64,000 nt of DNA from Trypanosoma brucei gambiense DAL972 (taxonomy: Eukaryota > Euglenozoa > Kinetoplastea > Trypanosomatida > Trypanosomatidae): contig NC_026739.1 in assembly GCF_000210295.1 (NCBI RefSeq), forward strand, positions 158,262 to 222,261, read 5' to 3'. Position 1 is the first letter of the stretch; each line of letters begins with the position of its first letter. This document shows positions 1 to 11,072 of this stretch, in pieces. Below the pieces are notes generated by a model. It saw nothing but the letters and a program-made list of their open reading frames with translations, was not told the origin of the DNA and made no database searches. The translations under genes and the position numbers were made by a program.

Positions 1-1565
1 AGAGAGACGAAGCAAAAAAAGAAAAAAAAGTAAAAAGTAAAGAAAAAACATAAGAAAACTGATTGTAGAGAAACGAAAAGGTCGGGTATCTATCGCGGGA
101 CTCGCAGGTTAAACCAAACCAAACCAAACCACACTGCGCAGACTTAAGAAAGATCTTTACGAGTCCTTCACTTCCTTCTTAAGTCACCAAATAATAACAA
201 TTATCATCGTGTTTTGTGCGTACCTTTTTTTAAAAAAATATATATTTGAGTCATCTTGCTTTACCTCTCCTCTTTATTCCCGTTTCAGTACCTTCCCTCC
301 CCCTTCTTTCTCTTTCATCATCAGCATTATTGCTATTATTATAATATATATATATATTAATGGTTAATGTCATGATTTCCCCCCTTCAACTAGCTGCGAT
401 GCTTACAGATGCACCGGTAGGTGAATGCGTGACGGGCTCAATAAAATATATAAAAATACAACAGACGGCGCCTTTATTTTGTGTGCACTTTCGTCCGCTT
501 CATTTTCGTTTCTAAACGCATTCACCCCATTTCATTTCATTTTATTTCATTTTCACTTTTCTTCCCTTCTTCCAATACTTCACAAAATATCGGTTCCCCT
601 GCCGCCCCTCGTTTCTGCTAATCCTTTCAACTCTTTTTTTTTTAAAAAAAAAATTAATTTCTTTTTCTTTTTTCACCTCCTTCTGTGGAATTCGTTAACC
701 CTTTTGCTCTGTTTTGGGTTTCCAACCTGTTTATTTCCCCCTCTTTTTAATCTTCCCGCCCTCATCCTTTATCCTTCATCCTTTATTCCTTATATATATA
801 TATATCTCCTCTTTTGCTTTTGAAAATAATGTACGTTACCAACGCCACGCTTCCTTCCCTTCTGTTCGACTCCTCTCTCCATTAGCCAACACTTCCCTCC
901 TTTATGTTACTTTTTTCTTTTCTGCCTATTTTGTTTTATTTTTCGTATTCTTTTAATGTTATATTATATCGTATTAAATAAATATATTCGTTTTTATCTC
1001 CACTCTCTTCCTCTTTCTTTTCTTTTTTAAAAAAAGAAAAAATCAATTCATATTTGCGGCGGGTTCACTGGTAGTTTTCTCCCTTTCCCTTTTTTTCTTC
1101 TCCGTTTTGCCAAATTCCGCCGCCATCACCGCATCACTTACACGTCAATTTCACACAACCGACTTATCAACATGAATAATCACCACAATCACAGAGAATA
1201 AATGACAATAAATGATAACAATAACACTTGAAAAGCAAACAAACGAAACAAAACACCAACAACCAACAACCAACAACCAACAACGAAGTTAAATCAACTT
1301 CAAGAAGCGGAATAGTAACAAACTAGTAGACACACGTAAGCAGAAACAGACAAAACAGCACGCCCGATCGGCCGAACAGTTACTACAGAAAAAAAAAAAG
1401 AGGGAACAAACAAACAAAAAAAGGGAGGAAGAAAGAAATAAATAAAGAGAGGAAAATACAAAAAAAAAGCTTGAAGTGAGCATCGATACACCCAACAAGT
1501 ACATGACCACCTTAATTCACCCTAATCTGGCCTTTTGCGTGCACACACACACACACAACAGAATG
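1..1565. other. 3' flank of NOT2; no gene seen
   Basis: This AT-rich, low-complexity spacer lies downstream of NOT2 on the minus strand. Open frames on either strand here are short runs of F, L, S and Y codons and look like chance. The + strand is pyrimidine-rich from about 480 to 1100 and purine-rich from about 1380 to 1460 and 1 to 60. Purine on + is pyrimidine on the coding strand, so 1-60 could belong to the splice acceptor of the next gene, off the left edge. It also holds (AAACC)4 at 111-130, four copies of a 7-mer near 1256-1282, and TA runs near 340 and 790. Confidence 0.7.
111..130. repeat. (AAACC)4 pentamer repeat
   Basis: Four exact head-to-tail copies of AAACC, reading GGTTT on the coding strand. 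It lies in the NOT2 downstream spacer and I assign it no function. Confidence 0.9.
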
Positions 1566-2557
1566 TCAGTCCCCTCCCACCACACTACTGTTATTATTAT
1601 TATTATTATTATTATTACCACTGCTGTTGCTGTTGGTTGATGTGGGCGGTGGGGCCGCTGCACCCGTGCCAGTCGTTCCCGGTGCAGCAAGGAAAGAATC
1701 GGGAATATCGCGCAGAAGATCCGACGCGTTCAGTTGATGCATTTCCTCGTTTTCTAACTTCCATGCATTTTGGTTGAAAACCTCGTACTCGTTCTGCACT
1801 ACGCGCCGCATCCACTGATGCCGCGCCTTGTGGAAGCACCAACCTCGCGACACGAGCACTTTAGCGGCTACCGTTTGCAGTAAGTCCCGCGGCATGGAGT
1901 AAAATATGTAAAACAGAGTTTCATTTTTATATTTCTGCAGCATCCTGAATGTGGGCTGCCGTGGCCTGGCCTGTTTGTAGCACTCCGGAATGCGATATTC
2001 GGGAATGACAGGCACCTCTGGCCGTTCTAATGCAATACTCGCGAGTGTTGGGTGTAGAGGCCTCTGCTGAGCGACATTAATTCCGAGTGAGTTGAGTTCA
2101 AAGCCACGTGTAAGATACAGAAATGCCGCGCTGTCAGACTTTTCTGCGTTAACAGGATGTTGAATGAGGTTTGGTAGTGCGAGGAGGCCGTAAGGACCTT
2201 CCACTGCCACACGCCCACGGGGTTGCTGTTGAGCCTGTTGTTGTTGTTGTTGCTGTTGCTGTTGCTGAAGTTGTTGTTGTTGTTGCTGCTGTTGCTGTTG
2301 GAGTTGAGCCTGTTGTTGCTGCTGCTGTTGCTGAAGTTGGGCCTGTGTTGCTGCTGCTGCTGTTGAAGTTGGGCCTGTTGTTGCTGCTGCTGTTGCTGAA
2401 GTTGTTGTTGTTGCGCTACCAATGCTTGTGTGGTTACGGGGAATACCCCACGCAATGACTGATATGGGTTAGGAGCTCCTGCCTGTGCGGGGTAGGCGAT
2501 GGGGATTCCTTGCGGAATGGTGCCCGGGTATCGTGTTCCCTGGTTGCTATTGTTCAT
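1566..2557 (-). CDS. NOT2: NOT2 subunit of CCR4-NOT, frameshifted in the polyQ tract
   Basis: This is the likely NOT2 component of the CCR4-NOT deadenylase, which shortens mRNA poly(A) tails in the cytoplasm. An ATG at 2557 opens a proline/glycine-rich N-terminus and a long Gln tract. The conserved C-terminal half, in another frame, has the NOT2/3/5 box: a YGLLALPN-like stretch, a PEYRIPECY segment and a run ending in WCFHKARHQW. The two frames are offset by 347 nt, so one added base rejoins them to about 330 residues. The break is visible at 2341-2350, where a CAA/CAG unit lacks one A compared with its neighbours. The C-terminus carries nine Asn from a TTA microsatellite (1591-1617). The assignment to NOT2 rather than NOT3/5 rests on the short length and the chromosomal neighbourhood. 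Confidence 0.82.
1591..1617. repeat. (TTA)9 microsatellite encoding polyAsn
   Basis: Nine exact TTA units on + read as nine AAT Asn codons near the C-terminus of NOT2. Its length may vary between strains. Confidence 0.9.
2222..2416 (-). repeat. CAA/CAG glutamine-codon repeat in NOT2
   Basis: Imperfect tandem units of CAG and CAA codons, punctuated by Ala-Gln-Leu, encode the NOT2 Gln tract. After the defective unit at 2341-2350 the same DNA is read as Asn/Ser in the wrong frame, which explains the sudden Gln-to-Asn switch in the translated N-terminal frame. Confidence 0.85.
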
Positions 2558-2730
2558 GTGATATTCTTTTTTTTTTCTTATATATTTATTTACTTATTAA
2601 TTTTATTTTCTTCCTTTCCCTTTCGTGCCGTTTCCTCACCTCCTTCTTCGCGTTCCCACTACTTTTCCTTTTCCTTTATCCTCTTTTTTTTTTTTGAATA
2701 AAAAAACTACTGTTTCTCTTGTTGCGGTAA

Positions 2731-2845
2731 CTTAACAAATGACATAGAATAGAACATGCAAACAAAGAAAAAAAAAAGCAGATAAACGAGACAAACACAA
2801 ACCGAAAAAAGGAAGGAGAAAAATAAATGGGGAAAAAGTAAAGTA
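2731..2845 (-). promoter_or_regulatory. Candidate trans-splice acceptor for NOT2
   Basis: On the minus strand a long polypyrimidine tract (about 2762-2845) is followed by the first AG at 2731-2732, leaving about 174 nt of 5' UTR before the NOT2 ATG. This matches the usual trypanosome arrangement of polyY tract plus AG. The exact AG is a prediction. Confidence 0.4.
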
Positions 2846-5230
2846 ATGCGAGCCGTACACTTTACACTTTACACTCGCGACAGCACTGAACTAAATGATA
2901 GAATGAACTATAAAGTAATAATAAAAATTCATGTGATGCGCGACCGATGGCTCGTCAAACCGGAGGGGTGGTGGCGTGGCTGGAAGGTACGGAACCACAC
3001 ACGCATATATAAATATAAATATATATATTGATGTGCAAGTAATTGCACACTTCTTCATTTACTGTCCTTCCTTTTTGTTTATTATTTTTATCATTATTGT
3101 TTGAATTGATTTATTTCGCATCTCTCGTAATGCACCTAATGAAAGTAGCAGCTGCGTTTAATCATACCCAAGTGAATTTCTGTACAGAACCACGCACATA
3201 TATACACCTATCTTATTGTTGGGACTATGATAATAACAGAAGAATCTAAAGAATATAGATGAAGAACAAAAGAACGAAGCGGATGAATTTGGTGAAAAGC
3301 CAACGATAAAAAGCACATATACGTTTTGCGTCATATCAAAACTCAAAAAAACAAACAAACAAACAAACAAACAAACAAACAACAACAACAAGAGTTGCGG
3401 TGGAGGAGTAAACACTAACGTTAGGAATAACAATTGGGGATATTTCATGTTTATTTTCTCCCCCTTCATTCTTTTCTTCTTTTTTTCCCCATCCTTAACA
3501 TTTTCATAATCGTCATTACTACCACCGTTATCAACATTATCACTAGCGATGCTTCCCGTTTCCTCTCAAGGGAGGTGATGGAAAACATAAGTGAGAGGAG
3601 AGGAGGAAGATGATGGGAAAAAAAAGGAAGAAAGAAAGAAAAATCTCTTTCTGAGACGGGACAGGACGGGACGTAAAACACATAAAAAGGATTAAAACAA
3701 AAACAACAAAACACTCACATACGGAAGCACATATATATTTATATATATTTATTTATTTACGTATTTATATATATTTATGTATGTATTTATTTATTTCTCT
3801 CTTCTTACTTTACTTTTTTCTTTTTTCCCTTCCCCCCCCTTTGCGGCTACAGTAAGAAACTGTTGAAGAGAACACCAGCTATAACAACGATAAAAAATAG
3901 TAAGATACTACTACAACAGGTTTATGGAAAAATAAATAAATGAATAAAATACGACATAGTAAAAAAACAAAAACAGCAACATGCGCATACAACACATAAA
4001 TGAAAACAAAATATGTGAAACATTGACACTAAAATAACACATATGTGCATTACAACATTCCAAATATAACATGATGAATTGTATACGGCCTGTGCGAATA
4101 ACATTTACAATATATATATATATATATATATACATATATGTAAACAAAAAAAATAAACGTAAATTTTTGTGCGGCACCACTTCGAGGTATTGAAAAAATT
4201 AAAAAAAAAAGAGGTTGCGGTACTTTTTTGCGTGCATATGAGGAACTGAGAGGATCATATGAACGAAATAAATATTGAAGTCAAAAACAACAACAACAAC
4301 AACAACAAAGGAAAAAACAAACCCCCAAAAAAGGGGTGGTAAAAGAAAAGAAAATGTAGGAGAGCTCACATTAAACCAACATATCAGCTGCTGCTGCGTC
4401 CTCTTTTTCACTATAAATATTAAACATATATATATATATATATATATATTAAACCCTCCCGTTACATTCATGCGTTTCTATTTGTTATATTTATTTTATT
4501 TATATTTATGTATTTTTTAATCTCCACACACGTGACGAAACGCATGTAAGGTTGAACCCGTGACGAACGATATAAATATAAAGTAAATGTGATGTACGTG
4601 GATCCGCAATCATGTTCTATGGAGGTTATTTAAAGTACTGAAGCATGAAAAAAAAAACAACAACAACACCAACTCTAATAATAGTTAAAGCGAATATATG
4701 ACCCAACATCGCATTCATTAAAAGAAAAAAAAACAGATTCTTAAATAAATAAACATAAACAAAATCATGCAAACTAACACAAATAAGCATATAACACACA
4801 AAAAAAAACATTTTGCGTGCGGCACATAAAAAGGTATGGAAAAAGGCGTCATAGAAAGTTCGTTTTTTTTTTACATTTTTTTTTAAAAGATAGCGGAGAG
4901 GAGGAAAGGAAGGCCGTCCACACGTACACACATGTGAATATGACTCACATTTACTAAAAAAAAAAAACAAAGCAAAACAACCGACAAAAATGAGGAGAAA
5001 ACAAAACAAAACGAGAAATCTCCTTTACCATCTCCCATACACTTATCGAACAATTAATAAGCCCCCCTCCCCCCCCACACACACAAAAAAAAAAAGAAAC
5101 GAAACGAAATGAAATGAAAACTCACAAATAGACATATTTGTGTACATCGTTGCGTTACAGCAGAAACAACAAAAGCATCAATATCGATAACATATGAACA
5201 ACAATAAAAGTAATACACATATGCATACAT

Positions 5231-5233
5231 ACA

Positions 5234-5260
<27 letters not shown>
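5231..5260. repeat. (CA)n microsatellite
   Basis: An uninterrupted CA dinucleotide run in the 3.5-kb spacer. Short frames through it read Cys-Val repeats and are not genes. Confidence 0.85.
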
Positions 5261-5264
<4 letters not shown>

Positions 5265-5573
5265 AAAAAGAAAACAAAAAAAAACAACTAAAGAAATAAA
5301 AGAATGAAAGGAAAGAAAAAAAAAGAAAAGAGGGCTGAGGAATGATTGGATTTGAATGACATTTGACGTTTGCGTGTGGGTTGTTGAGATGAATGTGCAG
5401 TTACAACATCCATGTGAAATGATGGTATGAAGGAGTCTGAACAATCATCCCAACCGCAATGGAAGCAATGCACGTTTATGTATAAGTATATAATTTTATG
5501 TCGTTTGATTGATTCATTCATTCATTTTGTTAATTTTCTTCTTTTGTTCCTCTTCTCTTCTCTTTTCTTTTCA

Positions 5574-5604
<31 letters not shown>

Positions 5605-6083
5605 CTTGCATTTAATAAACCCTTTAAACACCACCTTTTCAACACAAAGCAAAACAACATATCGATTAAAAATAGGGCAAAAAAAAAGTTCAAACGACAA
5701 AATAAAATAACACACACACAAAAAAAAAATAAAAGGAGGAATACCGTTTTCTTTCATTATTTCTTGGCAGCCAATTGGACACATCACTTCTCGTTACGGT
5801 GGTGTAATATAAAAACAAGGGGCGAAAGGGGTTGAGAGAAAGTCATTAAACGACAAATAAACAAAACAAAAAAAGAGCAAAAAGAAAAAAAACAAATACG
5901 AGGGGAAGAGCAACTAACAAAACAACCAAATAAAGTTAAATGGCGGTACATGAATATTGTACATACGTGCATAAATAAATAAATATATATATATATTTAT
6001 ATTTACATACGCGCGCCAACTCCCTTCGTATTATACACTTGTATACGGCACTTTAATAAAGAAAAAGAAGAGTCGTCATTCCT

Positions 6084-8420
6084 TCATGAACCGCCATTCT
6101 GTTGGTCTAATTGAAAGGCCGGCATCTGTAATTTCCCCCATTCCATTCCCTGATACACCTTCAGAAACAAATTCGATACATTATTCGATGAGGCCGATTG
6201 AATGGTGTCCGCACTGGCGCAAGAGGCCTCACTGTTGAGGCGGGCAAAGTTCAGCATCAAACCTGAGAAAAACGGAGGAGCATTATCGGGGTTCTGCGAC
6301 AAGACGCCCTCGGAATTCTCCCGTCTTGTCGTCCACTCCAGTGGCTGCTCCTTCGTGTTATTCGCACTGCACGGAGCGGGTTGATTGCTGTACCGTTGAT
6401 TAATGCTGTTGCTGTGACTTTCTATTCGTTCACGCGACGCCGCGGCATCCACTGGTGAGTATAATCCCCTCAGGGCGTGAAAGTGGTGACTAGCGAGGCG
6501 TTTTGGTGTGAAGAGACTCGGGCTGCGGCCAGGTGGAACGTTAGAACCAATATATGAAGATGCTGGAGTTAGTGGATGGGGAAATGGTAATGCTGCGTCG
6601 GGTCGCTCAACTACCGGTGAAATATTTTCACCGTTGCGGCCATAATCCAGCACAGAAAGTTCCTGTACATGCTGAAGCGGGTCAAAGGCATCTGAAACGA
6701 TCGTGAAATTCATGGGACTTCGTACGACACGCGGGCGGCACACTGTTGGATGTTTGTCTTTTACATTCAGGCCAAACGCTTGCGCGCCGGTTAAACGTGT
6801 CATGCGACTGTCGAGTGACTGATTATCCATTCGAGAGAAGTCCGTAAGGCAAAGCACACCTCCCTGTAACTCCGAATATGCACGTTGAAGGCTATCTCGA
6901 CTATCTCTAAGCATATCCAGTGCTCCTTGATCGTTTCCCAACCCATTCCACTCGTATAGCGCGGCTGAGGACAGGCTAGGGGAGTCATTTTCATTTCCCC
7001 TAAGTATCGAAACAGAGGGAGAGCTCATTTCCATATCTGCACGTGGGGGCTCGTCCAGCCGACGTTGCTGCTTGAACTCTTTTTTCATCTGATTTGCTCG
7101 TTTGAGTCCTTTCGACCTTTTGCTTCTTGGGGGAGAATTGATGTACTCTGGCGAAAGGGAAGTGGATGGTGATGGCAACAACAACTCACACCCCATTTGT
7201 GGAAGTAAGTGATCCGCGCCAACAAACATCATCGCTGTCATGGAGCGCCCAGTGGAGCCCAGTGTGAGTTCGGAGATTGAGATTAATCCCGTCGCTTCAA
7301 GTTCATCGTTCGAACATTCTCTCTCATCCTCAGCATTGTCTCTGGTTGCAGCGGGCACCAATCCATTCTTCGTATTCGCAGATGCTCGTGCGGACTCTCC
7401 TTTGGCTCTGCGACCGTCACACGCACATGCACACGCGCACGTAATCGGCTGCTCTCTGAAGGACACTGTTCCGTGAGGATTAGCCGTGGATGGAGGTACC
7501 AGTACAAATGTAGAGGCTTCCCTGTACAATTCACTCGTGAATCTCCTTGATCTGCCTCCTGTGTCATTGAGAACGTTCACACTCGTACAGCAGTTATCTT
7601 TGGATACCCCACTCGCGCTGGTATTGGGAGGCGTTTGACTCAGAATTTCACTGTTGCTATTTCTTCTTGTGTTGGGACGGGATGAGGTTGTGTGGCACCG
7701 CAAACAAGTCGAGTTCTCCTTCCGCTCCTCATGATATATTTCCCCTGCTTCGCTGTTGCAGTCACATCCATTTGTGCATTCCTGATACCGTCGGTCCACC
7801 TCCACAGCGCAACGATGCAAGCGGTTGCTATTCTTCCTGCATGCTGGAATGGAAATAGCACTGTTGCTTCTACCATGATTCATTTTACAGCCGCTGTAGC
7901 AGCGCTCAACTCGTTTTGGCGCGACCCTCTTAACAACTGTGGAGGAGCGAGTTCGTCCTGTACGGCACTTTCGAATGCTCCTCGCAGCGGTGAATTTCGG
8001 TAACATCATTCCTGAAAAGCACAAGTCCCTGCCCCCATCAAATATCGGGGTGGGCATTACATCATCGAGGTTGAGAGTGGATTCTGCCGTCTCCTGCTCC
8101 TGTTCCTGCAGTTGATCTTGTTGTGGTTGTGGTGGAGGCGAAACGGTGGTTCTCTTGCCATTTTTCTTCGTTGTGACAGTCCTCGTTCGTAACAGCCGGA
8201 CTAATGGCGGACAGCGCGAGCCACTGTCATTTATTTCCTGCAGCAGATGGCTGTCTACTCGCATTGTGTCGTGCCCAGGTTCCGTATCAATAATGTTGCT
8301 TTTATTATTGTTGCCGTTATTGTTATTGTTGACGTCATTCCTGGAGCCTTCAGCTGAGCTGGAAGCGTAGGAAGATTGAATCTCCTTCTTAGAGCCCTCC
8401 ACAGGGTTGTACATGTGCAT
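6084..8420 (-). CDS. Hypothetical low-complexity protein, 778 aa
   Basis: I do not recognise this protein. The first ATG is at 8420, with a second Met two codons later. It is hydrophilic, rich in Ser, Asn, Arg and Pro, and has no membrane segment or catalytic motif that I can see. Visible features are an Asn tract near residues 32-40, a Gln/Glu tract near 100-112, a Cys-Ala dipeptide run near residues 326-334 encoded by an alternating purine-pyrimidine stretch, and a basic Arg/Lys-rich segment near 430-455 that could be a nuclear signal. Codon use without stops over 2.3 kb and the ordered frame support a real gene. The long flanking spacers on both sides suggest post-transcriptional regulation, which is inference. 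Confidence 0.75.
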   Translation of the reverse strand: MHMYNPVEGSKKEIQSSYASSSAEGSRNDVNNNNNGNNNKSNIIDTEPGHDTMRVDSHLLQEINDSGSRCPPLVRLLRTRTVTTKKNGKRTTVSPPPQPQQDQLQEQEQETAESTLNLDDVMPTPIFDGGRDLCFSGMMLPKFTAARSIRKCRTGRTRSSTVVKRVAPKRVERCYSGCKMNHGRSNSAISIPACRKNSNRLHRCAVEVDRRYQECTNGCDCNSEAGEIYHEERKENSTCLRCHTTSSRPNTRRNSNSEILSQTPPNTSASGVSKDNCCTSVNVLNDTGGRSRRFTSELYREASTFVLVPPSTANPHGTVSFREQPITCACACACDGRRAKGESARASANTKNGLVPAATRDNAEDERECSNDELEATGLISISELTLGSTGRSMTAMMFVGADHLLPQMGCELLLPSPSTSLSPEYINSPPRSKRSKGLKRANQMKKEFKQQRRLDEPPRADMEMSSPSVSILRGNENDSPSLSSAALYEWNGLGNDQGALDMLRDSRDSLQRAYSELQGGVLCLTDFSRMDNQSLDSRMTRLTGAQAFGLNVKDKHPTVCRPRVVRSPMNFTIVSDAFDPLQHVQELSVLDYGRNGENISPVVERPDAALPFPHPLTPASSYIGSNVPPGRSPSLFTPKRLASHHFHALRGLYSPVDAAASRERIESHSNSINQRYSNQPAPCSANNTKEQPLEWTTRRENSEGVLSQNPDNAPPFFSGLMLNFARLNSEASCASADTIQSASSNNVSNLFLKVYQGMEWGKLQMPAFQLDQQNGGS
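7418..7443. repeat. 26-nt alternating pyrimidine-purine run
   Basis: Thirteen consecutive pyrimidine-purine dinucleotides (CA, CG, TG, TA) inside the 778-aa gene encode its Cys-Ala repeat. Such sequence can adopt Z-DNA in principle; no function is claimed. Confidence 0.8.
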
Positions 8421-11072
8421 GGTTAATATTATTTACTTTTTTTCTTTGTTTTCAAAATTTCCCCCCTCCACGCCCAATTATTTCTTTCGCAGTGGCAACA
8501 CGAACGAAATCGACAAACCTCTCCCCCTCCGAAAACAAAAACAAACAGTGCCGGCAACAGCACTATAAAGCGTGTCTCTGTTGCTTCCCTTCCTCAGCAC
8601 AAGGACCTCCTTGAGCGTACGTGCGACCTCAGTTGAGGATTTGGTGATTAATGATAATAACAGAGGCAAAATTTTTTTTTAAAAAACAAAAAGCAACGAA
8701 TGAAGCAAACACGAAAACTGAATTACCGCTAACTTTCTTTCTTTTTTTTTTTGTAAGCGGTGTTGCTATTAATTCTGGTGCGGCTTGTTCTGAAGTCACA
8801 CCACCACGAAAGAAAAAAAAGTAAAAGAGAATACCTCCTTGATAAACCACCGCTGAAGAGTTTAGAAAACTCACAAAAAAAAAAGATAACGAACAAACGA
8901 ACCCCCCTTTTTTAAAAACAACAACAACACTCCTCCCCTGTCTGGTGACCTTTCACTTCACTTGTTGGTGTTGTTGTTTTATTTTTTTACCTTTAGTTAT
9001 TGTGTGGTCACTCACCTCGAAGGAAGAATGACGTTTTTTTTTCCCCCCTCTCTTTTCCTTTTCCTTTTCCTTTTCCCCTTTCTTCCTTCGTTTTGTTCTC
9101 ACAAAAGACTTCTCGATATATAAATATACAAGTACAGAAACTTAACACAAACTTTATGTAAGTCCTTTTTCTTCCTTTTCTTTTTATTTCTCTATATATT
9201 TGAAATATTTAAACACGCAAACACCAGCACCAACCACTGGGGAGAAACGGGTGAGACGTCAGTGGCAGTAAATACACTAAGAATTAGAAGGAAACGGGGG
9301 AATTACAATAAATCAAATTCAACTCCCCTAGATGTATAATATGTTTATATATAAATTTATATATGCGCGCCGTGCACTTCCAGATCAATCCCTCCCCCCC
9401 TTTTTTGTATATTCCTACTTACAAAATAACTTACACTTGTTCGTGCGCACAAACTCCAAAGGGTGGTGTGGAACTCAATATATAAATAAATATAAATATA
9501 CAGACGGTATGTATATACGTGAGAAAGTAAATAAATAAATAAATAAATATATATATATATATATATTTACGTGTAGTGGAAAAGAAAAATAGGCAACAGC
9601 GAGTTTGAAGGTTGTGTGTTGCACTGGGGCAGTACCTTATCTAATAGTGAGTTTTTTTTAAAAAAAAATGAGAAAGAGTTAAGGAAAGAGATGAAAAAGA
9701 AATGTTGTGTTTGACATAAATAATGTGTGGTTTTGAGAAGTAATTACACCAACAGCAACTGACACATATACACAATTGAGTGAATAACAGCGGGTATTCC
9801 AACGACAGATACAGAAGGGCAGTGCCACTTCGTTGCCTGGTTTTCTGAATTTTTTTTCCTTCTTTTTCTTTTTTTTTTAAAAATGCCCTTTTGTTTTTAT
9901 TTTCATGCGGATTCTTACGAGTCCAGATATAATTATATACGAGGGGAGGGGATCATAGGAGGAAAGTGAAGCCTTTATTTCCCTCTCCGAATAAGCAAAC
10001 AAACAATAATAACAGTAGTAGTAATAATAATAATAATAATAACACAAAGAAAGAAAGATTAAAAACACACACACGCAAAAAGAAAAAAAAGAACGTTTCA
10101 TGCGAGAACTGCGACAGCTGCTGATTGCTTCACTGCCATTTTATCCACTGGAACCAAAAACGACACGCGCAGACTATATACTAATTTAAAATAAATAAAT
10201 AAATATACATATCTCTCTTATTTGTCAGGCATAAAGGAAAAAAAAAGACATTGGATGGAAAGGAAGCGTTATCTCGAACAAACGAACAACAGCGACATCA
10301 GTGGAAGACTAAGAGTAGACAAAAGGGCAAAAAAAAAAAGAAGAGAAAACCAGATACCCCCCCCCCCCCACGAAACTTCTTTATAACATATTGTGACAAC
10401 GAAGGAAACAAAATAGAAGAGGAAAAAAAAAAAAGAAAACCGTAGCTCCAGTGATAAAACTAATAAAAATAGAACCACCAAACGCCGCTCCACCGTGGGA
10501 TCTCACTTATCTCTATTTCTTTTTTTCTTTTTTAATGCCCTTTTAACGCTGCTCATGCAACATCATCACTGAAGATAAATATAAAACACATCTATCTCAT
10601 GGCCCCTTTGCACGAGCGATTATTAGACCAACGCTCCTGTTTTTCCGTTCATCATCTGTTTCCCCTCCCTTTCTTCCTTCCTCATTTCAGTTCACTCCAC
10701 TTGATTCTTTTTAACATAACCTTCGCTCTTGCTGTCCTTCCATCCTTTAGAAAGAAAAAAAATCCATGACTTCGTTTTCGCCTCAGAGTGACGAATCTAC
10801 ACAAACTGAGTTTTACAAATGCATCATGCATACGAGACAAATTATGTATTCCCGCCGCCGGGCCCGCAGACATTGATAACAGAAACTAAATACAAAAGGA
10901 GGAGATAAGCTATCGGGTTGGGCATAGCAAGTCAGATAAGGGGACGAAACATTAAAAAAAAACAAAAAAGGTAAATAAATGAGCAAGAAGGCTGCCTAGC
11001 TAACCCTAACCCTAACCATAATCAATAGAACGAAGGAGAGAGAATGAAAACATCTACATTTGAAACCCGCCG
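8421..11072. other. 2.65-kb spacer between the 778-aa gene and the myotubularin gene
   Basis: No supported gene. Just upstream of the 778-aa gene (right of 8420), a coding-strand polypyrimidine tract at about 8809-8834 followed by AG at 8790-8791 is a plausible trans-splice acceptor. Other contents are A-rich and T-rich runs meeting head to head (8669-8684, 9650-9668, 9869-9884), a TA run near 9545-9567, AAT units near 10020-10040 and a telomere-like triplet repeat at 11000-11017. A 63-codon ATG-initiated frame at 10682-10873 on the minus strand is too short and unsupported to call. Confidence 0.6.
11000..11017 (-). repeat. Interstitial telomere-like repeat, about three units
   Basis: About three tandem units of the TTAGGG telomere hexamer read on the minus strand (CTAACC/CCCTAA on +), about 55 bp past the stop codon of the myotubularin gene and so probably in its 3' UTR. 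It is too short to be an array; it may be chance or a healed break. Confidence 0.85.

Larger units (their letters stand above)
2558..6083. other. 3.5-kb spacer, long 3' flank of the 778-aa gene
   Basis: No convincing gene is seen on either strand. The stretch combines the NOT2 5' flank (right of 2557) with what must be the 3' UTR and downstream spacer of the next gene. It is packed with simple sequence: CAAA units near 3350-3380, TA runs near 4110 and 4427, AAC units near 4288, (CA)n near 5231-5260, and (TG)n running into (AG)n near 5574-5602. Purine runs on +, such as 3600-3645 and 5285-5335, are polypyrimidine on the coding strand. The spacer is long for this genome, so a long regulated 3' UTR or a missed small or noncoding RNA is possible. 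Confidence 0.6.

Noticed and set aside
425..956. Phe/Leu-rich + strand frames at the left end
   Set aside because: They are translations of a pyrimidine-rich spacer and lie on the non-coding strand of this transcription unit.
2171..2458. A + strand frame rich in Val, Ala and Leu
   Set aside because: It is the antisense reading of the NOT2 CAA/CAG repeat.
3351..3391. Regular CAAA/CAA repeats considered as a CRISPR-like or satellite array
   Set aside because: A simple-sequence run without spacers in a eukaryotic intergenic region.
10682..10873. A 63-codon minus-strand ATG frame in the 2.65-kb spacer
   Set aside because: Short, with a Phe run from a homopolymer and no family likeness; cannot be told from chance.
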